NCBI GenBank assembly: GCA_012523605.1
Contig: JAAYTY010000199.1
Location: 1 to 7,486 of the forward strand
Direction: 5' to 3'
DNA: 7,486 nucleotides
Source of the DNA: Candidatus Fermentibacterota bacterium
Lineage (GTDB): Bacteria > Fermentibacterota > Fermentibacteria > Fermentibacterales > Fermentibacteraceae
A program made the position numbers and the translations under genes. Under the pieces are notes generated by a model. That model saw only the letters and a list, made by a program, of their open reading frames with translations, made no database searches and was not told the origin of the DNA. Shown piece after piece: positions 1 to 6,550 of the stretch (within the stretch, counting starts at the first letter, position 1; each line of letters begins with the position of its first letter).

Positions 1-2326
1 GGCAGTCGAGGGCGTAGCGCGCGACATCACCGGCCGGAAAAGCGCCGAGGCCGCGCTGAGGGCCAGCGAGGAGCGCTTCCGCACGGCCTTCGACCAGGCG
101 CCCGTGGGCATGATGCTGATATCGGACGACGGCGTAGTGACGAATGCCAACGACGCCATGTGCGCCATTCTGGGATGCGAAGAAGGAGAACTGACGGGGA
201 CGGACTGCCTCGCCCTCACACATCCGGAAGACAGGCCGGCCACCATCGAGGTTGTGGAGAACCTCCGCAGAGGGACGCAGAGGGGATGCTTCTTGAGCAA
301 GCGGTATCTCCGCAGGAACGGCTCGGCGGTCAGATGCGAGACAAGGATCCACGCACTTCACGATGCTGACGGCGGAGCCGCTGGGTTCATCGTCCACGCC
401 GTCGATGTGACCGACAGGGAAGCCGTGCTCGAGGACTTGGCTCGAGCCAGGCGCGACTGGGAGGCCGTCTTCAAAGCCTGTGGACTCCCTATGATGATCC
501 TCGCCCCCGACAGGACAGTTCTCGCGGTCAACGAAGCCTGCGCCTGTTTTCTCGAGACGAGCCCGGCGAGACTCGTGGGAAGGAAGTGCTTCGAAGTCGT
601 GCATGCCGGGGGCATCCCCGGAGAGTGCCCCTGCACGACCATGCTCGAGTCCGGCCGGATCGAGAGCTCGGAGATGTTCATGGACATCTCCGGGAAGACC
701 TGTCTGGTTTCCTGCACACCGGTTGCAGGGACTGACGGGAGACTCGAGAAGATCATTCACGTCGCCACGGACATCACATCCAGAAAGCTTGCTGAGCAGG
801 CGCTTTCCGCAAGCGAGGAGAAGTTCCGGGCCTTCTTCGAGAACGAAGCGGAGCTCTGCTTCATTCTCGGCCCGGAAGGACGCCTGACCGACGTGAACAG
901 AGCCGCCGAGGCCGTGCTCGGGATCGCGAGGGCGGAGGCTCTGGGGCAGTCGCTGGGCAGCCTCTTCGACCCCGTCTCCGGAGGCAGGCTGGACGAGATA
1001 CTTCAGGCGCTGATGGCCGTTCCGGGATCCGAGAGCCTCGAGATGGAGGTCTGCACGAGAACAGGCAGGCGCCTCTCGGTCCTGCTCAATGCGAGCATGA
1101 TCGGCCACGATGGCGACAGACCCCGCCAGTGCATCGTGACCATGAGGGACGTGACCCAGTCCAGGCTCCTCCAGCAGGAGCTGGCTCACTCGCAGAAGAT
1201 GGAGTCGGTCGGAAGGCTTGCAGGAGGAGTGGCGCACGACTTCAACAACGTGCTCACGGTCATCTTCGGGCGATGCGACCTGATTCTGTCCAGACTCCCC
1301 GCCGGCGCCCCTCTGGCCTCCGATGTAATGCAGATCCGCGAATGCGCCGCACGGAGCGCCGAAATCACTCAGCAGCTTCTCGCATTCAGCAGGAAGCAGG
1401 TCGCAAGCCCCGAGATCCTGGACGTGAACTCGGTGGTCGAGGAGATGCAGAGGATGCTGACACACCTCATCGGCGAGGATGTGGAGCTGGTTGTCCAGCT
1501 CGAGAAGGGCATCCCGACCGTGAGGGCCGACAAGACGCAGATCGAGCAGGTCGTGATGAACCTGGTGCTGAATGCACGGGACGCCATGCCGTGCGGCGGC
1601 ACTCTTACGCTGAGAACCGGATGCATGAGGATGCCGGGAGACGTTCCTGCGCTTGCCCATCGGCTCTCAGAGGGGGAGTATGTGGCGCTCCACGTCGCAG
1701 ACACCGGCACTGGCATGGACAAGGCCGTCATGGACAGGCTCTTCGAGCCCTTCTTCACGACCAAGGAACCGGGCAGGGGGGGAGGGCTGGGTCTCTCGAC
1801 GGTGTACGGCATCGTTTCTCAGAGCGGCGGAGCCATCCTGGTGGAAAGCGAGCCGGGCGAAGGCAGCACTTTCAGCGTTCTCCTGCCCGCCTCCGGCGAG
1901 CAGGTCTCCTCCGTCGAAGGCTCATCTCTGCTTCCCGGAGTCCTTCGCGGAACGGAGACGATACTGCTGATCGAGGATGAGGCCTCGGTGCGCATTATGC
2001 TCGCGCAGATGCTCAGGGAGCAGGGCTACGAGGTGCTGGACTCCCGCTCGGGCGAAGAGGCGCTGGAGCTCTTCCGCTCCCTCGACGAACCTCCCGATCT
2101 CATCCTGAGCGATGTTGTCCTCCCAGGCATAAGCGGGCCTGAAGCCGTCGGCCTGATGTCATCCGGGGCAACCCCCGCCGTGCTCTTCATGTCGGGCTAT
2201 TCCGCCGACGAGGGCCGCTGGCGGGACTCGACGGGGAACGGATCTCGGTTCATCCAAAAGCCCTTCACACCACAGGAGCTGTTCGGCAAGATACGGGAAA
2301 CGCTGGACAGTCGCGAAGCGCGGTAG
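1..2326 (+). CDS. Multi-PAS hybrid sensor histidine kinase with C-terminal receiver, 5' partial
   Basis: The gene is open at the left edge. The first complete codon is at base 2, and the 34 codons before the first in-frame ATG (104) already read as PAS-domain end plus linker (ARDITGRKSAEAAL), so 104 is not the true start. Numbering from base 2 (774 codons visible): tail of a first PAS; PAS at about 20-140, 150-262 and 270-385, each closing on a D-[IV]-T motif; HisKA with the phospho-acceptor His412 in AHDFNN; HATPase at about 505-630 with N524 (N box), D567 (DTGTG), the FEPFFTTK F box and a GGLGLS glycine box; receiver at about 655-770 with acidic E658-D659-E660, phospho-acceptor Asp704, Ser731 and Lys753. 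All residues needed for ATP-dependent autophosphorylation and internal His-to-Asp transfer are present. No membrane segment or output domain is visible, so the signal must leave through a separate phosphotransfer protein or regulator. The PAS ligand is unknown; the third visible PAS has a Cys/His cluster. Confidence 0.95.
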   Translation, partial: AVEGVARDITGRKSAEAALRASEERFRTAFDQAPVGMMLISDDGVVTNANDAMCAILGCEEGELTGTDCLALTHPEDRPATIEVVENLRRGTQRGCFLSKRYLRRNGSAVRCETRIHALHDADGGAAGFIVHAVDVTDREAVLEDLARARRDWEAVFKACGLPMMILAPDRTVLAVNEACACFLETSPARLVGRKCFEVVHAGGIPGECPCTTMLESGRIESSEMFMDISGKTCLVSCTPVAGTDGRLEKIIHVATDITSRKLAEQALSASEEKFRAFFENEAELCFILGPEGRLTDVNRAAEAVLGIARAEALGQSLGSLFDPVSGGRLDEILQALMAVPGSESLEMEVCTRTGRRLSVLLNASMIGHDGDRPRQCIVTMRDVTQSRLLQQELAHSQKMESVGRLAGGVAHDFNNVLTVIFGRCDLILSRLPAGAPLASDVMQIRECAARSAEITQQLLAFSRKQVASPEILDVNSVVEEMQRMLTHLIGEDVELVVQLEKGIPTVRADKTQIEQVVMNLVLNARDAMPCGGTLTLRTGCMRMPGDVPALAHRLSEGEYVALHVADTGTGMDKAVMDRLFEPFFTTKEPGRGGGLGLSTVYGIVSQSGGAILVESEPGEGSTFSVLLPASGEQVSSVEGSSLLPGVLRGTETILLIEDEASVRIMLAQMLREQGYEVLDSRSGEEALELFRSLDEPPDLILSDVVLPGISGPEAVGLMSSGATPAVLFMSGYSADEGRWRDSTGNGSRFIQKPFTPQELFGKIRETLDSREAR

Positions 2327-2421
2327 GCGGGGGAACAGCCCTGCCTGCCCGCCGGCGAAGCGGCCTGCCGGTGCCGTGCCCGTTCAGCTTGTGTATTGTC
2401 GCTTCGGCGTTCGCCGCACGC

Positions 2422-2429
2422 GGAGGAGG
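2422..2429 (+). promoter_or_regulatory. Ribosome binding site that sets the cyclase start
   Basis: A GGAGGAGG run lies just before the ATG at 2433. Its first GGAGG leaves a six-base spacer and the overlapping AGGAGG leaves three. The in-frame GTG at 2376 has no comparable purine run before it, and the 19 residues it would add are Arg-rich and unlike a cyclase N-terminus. This favours ATG 2433. Confidence 0.8.
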
Positions 2430-2432
2430 GGC

Positions 2433-5400
2433 ATGGCACAGGGAGACGACGCAGAGCGAAAAAAGCTGATCGAGGCCGTGGAGCGCCTCGAGGCCAGGCG
2501 ACCTCTGATAGGCGAAGAGGCTGCCGACAGCGCAATCGCCGCTCTCAGGGAGAAGATCCGCTTTCTCGACGCACAGGAGCCCAGCCGGAGGATCCTGACC
2601 GTGATGTTCGCGGACGTCTCCGGCTTCACTGCCCTCTCGGAAACCATGGACGCGGAGGACCTGGCCGATCTAGTGAACAGGCTGTGGTCGCTGGTGGACG
2701 GCATCATCCGTTCGAACGGGGGCTCCATAGACAAGCACATCGGGGACGAGGTGGCAGCCGTATGGGGGGCGGAGGGCTCGAGAGAGGACGATCCGGAAAG
2801 GGCTGTCCGTTGCGCCCTCGAGATCCAGTCGGCCCTCGCCGGATTCTCCTCCGCCGAGGGCAGGAGCATCGGCATGAGGATCGGGATCAACACAGGCCCG
2901 GTCCTCCTCGGGGAAGTCGCATCCACGAGGGAGTTCACCGTCATGGGAGATGCCGTGAACCTCGCCTCGAGGCTCCAGCATACAGCCCCGGTGGGTGGTG
3001 TGATGATCTCGGCGTCCACGCACGCGCTGGTCAGGGGCCTCTTCGAAACGGGCCCCTTCCTGGAACTGGACATCAGGGGCAAGAAGGAGCCGGTCCAGGC
3101 CTGCACGGTCATCCGCCCGTCCCCGAGGTCGTGGAGGTCCTCGGGCCGGGGAATCGACGGAGTGAGAGCGCCGATGGTAGGAAGGGACGCTCAGTTCGCG
3201 GCTCTCAAGAACATGGCGCTCGGCCGCGAGGGCGGGTTTTCGATGGTCATCGGAGAGGCCGGAATAGGCAAGTCGCGTCTTCTTGCAGAATTCGAGGAAT
3301 GGCTGTCCGATGCCATGCCGTCGCTCGAAGTCATGCGGGGCAGGGCCGACGAATCCATGCAGGATTCCCCCTGCGCCCTCCTAAGGGACCTCTTCGGCCT
3401 CCAGCCCGCGGGCGGCCCGCGGACGGACGAGTCTCTGCGCTCCGAGCTGGAGGGTAGGCTGGCCCCGGGTGGAGGAAGAGCCGAACTGGAAAGGGCGCAC
3501 TTCATCGGGCAGTTTCTGGGATACGACTTCTCGTCCAGCCCCGCTCTTTCGGGAGTGCTGGGCGGAGAAGGGAGGGAGCCCGATCCGAGACAGCTCCGCG
3601 AGAGAGCCGTCCTGTACCTCGGGATGCACTTCAGGGAGATGTCCGTATCGAAGCGTGTCCTGATCCTCCTCGAGGATATCCACTGGGCGGACGAGAGCTC
3701 GCTCGATGCCGTCGAGCAGATAGTCCTCGACACTCGCAGCAGCGGCCTTCTCGTCGTCTGCACCGCCCGCCCTTCCCTGCTCGACAGGAGGAGCGTACGG
3801 GATGCCGGCTTCCCGGATCCGACGATCATCCGGCTCGATCCTCTGGACGAGGAGTACTCGGAAAGCCTTCTCGACGGCATGGGCCTCACGGAGGATCGCG
3901 TGCCCCCCGAGACCAGGGCCGCTTTGATCTCGGCCGCCGACGGCAATCCATTCTATCTGGAAGAACTCGTGAGGATGCTGATGGACGATGGGGTGCTGAT
4001 CCGCTCCGACGGGCGCTGGAGAACCGACGGGGAGAAGGCGGCCAGCCTGAGAGTCCCGGAGAACCTCGCCTCCGTCCTCCAGGCCAGGTTCGACCGCCTG
4101 CCGGCGGGAGAGCGGACGCTCCTCCAGCGGGCGTCTGTCGTGGGGCGGAGATTCTGGGAGGGCGCCCTCGAATCCATGGGACGGTGTCCGGGAACGACCG
4201 TCGGAGCGGGCCTCGAGAATCTCGAGAGGCGCGGCCTCGTCGCAATGCTCCCCTCGAGTTCCATTCCAGGCGCAAGGGAGTTTTCATTCAGACACTCTCT
4301 GCTCAGAGACGCCGTCTATGACAGTGTGCTCAGGAAGGACAGGAGACGGCTCCATTCCCTGGCCGCGGACTGGATCATGGAGAAGGCTTCCGGAAGGCTC
4401 GACGAGCTTGCGATGCTCGCGGCCGAGCATCTCGAGAGGGCGGGAAGGGATTCCGAAGCCTCCTCGCTGTACGAGAGGGCGGGGGCATCCGCCGCTTCCA
4501 GATTCTCGAACGCCGAAGCGGCGGCATGCTACTCCAGAGCGCTCGCTCTGCTTCGCGACGGCGATCCCGCGGATGCCTCCAGGCTCCTCGCTGCACTGTC
4601 GAGGATCCACGAGATAACCGGCGACAGGGAGAGCCAGAGAAGGGATGTCGAGGCACTGGAGGCTCTCGCCCCCTTGCTGGACACCCGGGGCAGAGCCCAG
4701 GTTCTGCTTCGGCGCTCCGGGCTCGCGGCCCTGACCAACGACTACGGGCGGAGCGTCGAGCTGGCTCGCGAAGCCCTGCGGCTGGCAGGGGAGATCGGCG
4801 ACGCCGGGCTGGAGGTGGCCGCCTGCATCGGCATGGCGTCGAGCCTACAGAACCTGTCGGAACACCGGGATGTGCTCGATGACCTGATGCGCGGCCTGGA
4901 ACTCGCTCGCGAACACAACCTTCCGGGATACGAAGCCCGTCTGCTCCTCCACCTGGGGAACTTCTTCGCCGACACCAGCGATTACGATGAGGCCGACAGG
5001 CTGTACAGGCAGGCCATGAGATCCTTCCGGGAGGCAGGAGACGCCAGAGGGGAGGGCTATGCCCTGCACAACCTGGGGCTGCTTGCGATGGACATGGGCG
5101 ACAGCGCGGCCGCCAGGTCTTACTTCGAGCGGTCTCTGCAGCTCGACAGGCAGACCGGAGACAGGCGCGGCGAGGCCCATTCGCTGGTCGCACTCGGGCT
5201 GGCGCTCCAGGCGAGGGGGGACCTTCATCCGGCAGAGGAGGCATTCTCACAGGCACGCCGCGTCTACTCGGGGCTGGCCGACAGGCTCGGGGAGGCAACA
5301 GTTCTGAACAACCTGGGAATCCTGGCCTCCGAGACAGGCGACTACGATCAGGCCCTCGAGCGCTTCCAGGAAGCGGCGCGCTCCTGTGCCTCGATGGGCG

Positions 5401-6002
5401 TCAGGTCCTACGAGGCGAACACGCTCGACAACATGAGTCTGACCCTCCTCCGGGCCGGTGACCTGGAAAGCGCCCTCGCCTGCAGCGACAGGGTAGTCTC
5501 GATCTGCGACGAGACCGGCGACCGGTCGCTCCTGGGCATCGCCCTCGCCAAGAGGGGGCACATGATGTTCGAGAGCGGGAGGTTCGCGGAGGCGGAGAGC
5601 CTCTACGAAGAGGCCGCGGGCATTCTGGGTTCGATCGGATCCAGACACCTGGAGATGGAGGCAGTCGCCGGAGCGGCGCGTGCGGCGATGGCGGCAGGAG
5701 GTCTCGAAAAGGCCGCAGATCCTGCGATGCGTGTCCGCGACTTCCTGGGATCGGGCGGCTCCCTCGACGAGGTGGAGGATCCCTTCCGGGCCTATCTGGC
5801 CGTCTTCGAGGTCCTGAGCGCCATGTCCGACTCCTCCGCATCCGCGGTTCTGGAGGCGGCCTGCGCCGCACTCACGCGGAGGTCGGAGTCCATCCGCGAT
5901 CCTCTTTCCAGGGAAAGGTTCCTGGGCAGCACCCCGCAGAAGAGGTCTCTGCTCGCCGCGCGGGCATCCCTCGAACGGGCCGCAGGGGGAGCCTCGCGGT
6001 GA
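2433..6002 (+). CDS. Class III adenylate cyclase-ATPase-TPR protein (soluble adenylyl cyclase-like)
   Basis: Predicted 1189-residue cytoplasmic protein that converts ATP to cAMP. Residues 1-48 are a helical leader (LEARRPLIGEEAADSAIAALR) typical of bacterial cyclases of this layout. The cyclase domain (about 52-225) has metal-binding Asp61 (FADVSGFTAL) and Asp105 (IGDE), adenine-selecting Lys101 and Thr169, and Asn176 and Arg180 in GDAVNLASR. The set is complete, so it should be active as a homodimer and prefer ATP over GTP. Thr at the second specificity position places it in class IIIb. An AAA_16/STAND-like ATPase follows (from about 246) with Walker A GEAGIGKS (274-281) and Walker B LILLEDIHWAD (about 410-419), then a winged-helix-like region, then TPR-type repeats to about residue 1108. 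This is the domain order of mammalian sAC with one cyclase domain instead of two. No membrane segment is seen. It lies 106 bases after the kinase gene, and its TGA overlaps the next start. The regulatory ligand and the partner of the TPR array cannot be read from sequence. Confidence 0.93.
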   Translation: MAQGDDAERKKLIEAVERLEARRPLIGEEAADSAIAALREKIRFLDAQEPSRRILTVMFADVSGFTALSETMDAEDLADLVNRLWSLVDGIIRSNGGSIDKHIGDEVAAVWGAEGSREDDPERAVRCALEIQSALAGFSSAEGRSIGMRIGINTGPVLLGEVASTREFTVMGDAVNLASRLQHTAPVGGVMISASTHALVRGLFETGPFLELDIRGKKEPVQACTVIRPSPRSWRSSGRGIDGVRAPMVGRDAQFAALKNMALGREGGFSMVIGEAGIGKSRLLAEFEEWLSDAMPSLEVMRGRADESMQDSPCALLRDLFGLQPAGGPRTDESLRSELEGRLAPGGGRAELERAHFIGQFLGYDFSSSPALSGVLGGEGREPDPRQLRERAVLYLGMHFREMSVSKRVLILLEDIHWADESSLDAVEQIVLDTRSSGLLVVCTARPSLLDRRSVRDAGFPDPTIIRLDPLDEEYSESLLDGMGLTEDRVPPETRAALISAADGNPFYLEELVRMLMDDGVLIRSDGRWRTDGEKAASLRVPENLASVLQARFDRLPAGERTLLQRASVVGRRFWEGALESMGRCPGTTVGAGLENLERRGLVAMLPSSSIPGAREFSFRHSLLRDAVYDSVLRKDRRRLHSLAADWIMEKASGRLDELAMLAAEHLERAGRDSEASSLYERAGASAASRFSNAEAAACYSRALALLRDGDPADASRLLAALSRIHEITGDRESQRRDVEALEALAPLLDTRGRAQVLLRRSGLAALTNDYGRSVELAREALRLAGEIGDAGLEVAACIGMASSLQNLSEHRDVLDDLMRGLELAREHNLPGYEARLLLHLGNFFADTSDYDEADRLYRQAMRSFREAGDARGEGYALHNLGLLAMDMGDSAAARSYFERSLQLDRQTGDRRGEAHSLVALGLALQARGDLHPAEEAFSQARRVYSGLADRLGEATVLNNLGILASETGDYDQALERFQEAARSCASMGVRSYEANTLDNMSLTLLRAGDLESALACSDRVVSICDETGDRSLLGIALAKRGHMMFESGRFAEAESLYEEAAGILGSIGSRHLEMEAVAGAARAAMAAGGLEKAADPAMRVRDFLGSGGSLDEVEDPFRAYLAVFEVLSAMSDSSASAVLEAACAALTRRSESIRDPLSRERFLGSTPQKRSLLAARASLERAAGGASR
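4677..5756 (+). repeat. Nine in-register 40-residue TPR-type repeats in the cyclase gene
   Basis: Within the cyclase protein, equivalent positions recur exactly every 120 bases: 4677, 4797, 4917, 5037, 5157, 5277, 5397, 5517 and 5637. The phase marker is usually G-D followed by R or A and a Gly/Glu pair. Each unit has a first helix ending near LG (for example LHNLGLLAMDMGD and LNNLGILASETGD), then an A-x-x-x-[FY] second helix. The unit starting at 4557 keeps the spacing but is more diverged. Such 40-residue TPR units (TPR_12-like) form superhelical protein-binding scaffolds. The repeats are similar in protein but clearly diverged in DNA, so this is an old array and not a recent duplication. 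Confidence 0.85.
5984..5991 (+). promoter_or_regulatory. Ribosome binding site inside the cyclase 3' end
   Basis: AGGGGGAG lies in the last codons of the cyclase gene, seven bases before the GTG at 5999. It supports initiation at this GTG and translational coupling across the stop-start overlap. Confidence 0.7.
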
Positions 6003-6496
6003 ACATCTTCGTCCTGGACACGGATGTCTCCGCATGCGCCAGGTTCCATTCCGACCGCCACGTGGTGAAGATGACCCTGGAATCGGCCCAGATCCTCTGC
6101 ACCGTCCTCCACGGACTCGGCATCCCCGCCCCGTACAGGCCGACCCATGTCATGCATCCCTGCGTGATATGGGCCGGGAGCTCCCTCTCCAACTGGATCT
6201 GGCTCCGGCGGCTGGGCCTGGCGCTGAACCGGGAGTACAGATACCGCTTCCGGCGTTTCGAAGACCATGCCGCAGGCGCCGTGATGAGAAGCCTTCCCGT
6301 GCCGCCGATGCCCGACCACGGCCTTACCGAATTCGCCCAGGCCATGCCTGCCGGGTTCCGCGTGCCGGGCGATGCCGTTGCGGCTTACAGGAGGTACTAC
6401 TCGCTCGAGAAGTCGCGCCCCGCCGTCTGGACCAGGAGACGGAAGCCCTTCTGGATCGTAGAATCGGACGATTGTTCCCGATCCGTCAGGTCGTGA
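5999..6496 (+). CDS. Conserved protein of unknown function, phage-associated family
   Basis: A 165-residue protein starting on GTG. The start overlaps the cyclase TGA (GTGA at 5999-6002), has a purine-rich ribosome binding site seven bases upstream, and gives the N-terminus MNIFVLD. From memory, this opening followed by HSDRHVVKM-x-LE-x-AQ, a TH-x-x-HP segment, a W-rich helix with E-Y-R-Y-R-F, and a closing AYRRYY-x-x-EKS / W-x-x-R motif is the signature of a family common in tailed-phage genomes and scattered in bacterial chromosomes. No biochemical role is known to me. Conserved His, Asp and Lys residues (HSDRH-VVK, THVMHP) suggest an enzyme or metal/nucleic-acid site, but that is inference. 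There is no signal peptide or membrane helix. No other phage gene is nearby, so this looks like a resident chromosomal copy co-translated with the cyclase. I am sure it is a gene, fairly sure of the family, and do not know the function. Confidence 0.85.
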   Translation: MNIFVLDTDVSACARFHSDRHVVKMTLESAQILCTVLHGLGIPAPYRPTHVMHPCVIWAGSSLSNWIWLRRLGLALNREYRYRFRRFEDHAAGAVMRSLPVPPMPDHGLTEFAQAMPAGFRVPGDAVAAYRRYYSLEKSRPAVWTRRRKPFWIVESDDCSRSVRS

Positions 6497-6506
6497 CTCG
6501 ATTCCG

Positions 6507-6529
6507 GCGTCCCGCGTCGTGCGGGGCGC
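6507..6529 (+). other. 9-bp hairpin between the small conserved gene and the ChrB-like gene
   Basis: GCGTCCCGC (6507-6515) pairs with GCGGGGCGC (6521-6529) over nine positions, with one G-U wobble and a five-base loop. It starts 11 bases after the stop at 6496 and ends 10 bases before the GGGAGG of the next gene. No run of T follows, so it is not a classical intrinsic terminator. It could be a processing or stability element, or a partial terminator or attenuator. Confidence 0.5.
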
Positions 6530-6539
6530 ATTCGACGCA

Positions 6540-6545
6540 GGGAGG
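6540..6545 (+). promoter_or_regulatory. Ribosome binding site of the ChrB-like gene
   Basis: GGGAGG lies five bases before the ATG at 6551. It supports this start, and the resulting protein begins exactly where ChrB C-terminal domains begin (WVTR). Confidence 0.75.
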
Positions 6546-6550
6546 CTCGA

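Noticed and set aside
2371..2399. Possible sigma-70 promoter before the cyclase (TATTGT at 2394-2399)
   Set aside because: The -10 matches four of six bases, but the best -35 at 17 bases spacing matches only three, and there is no extended -10. This is too weak to call, although it is the only AT-richer patch in the gap.
2376..2432. Upstream GTG start for the cyclase at 2376
   Set aside because: There is no ribosome binding site before it, the added residues are Arg-rich and unlike the family, and ATG 2433 has a strong GGAGGAGG.
5999..6496. Prophage remnant suggested by the phage-associated family
   Set aside because: No integrase, structural gene, attachment repeat or change in codon use surrounds it, and it is coupled to a chromosomal-type signalling gene.
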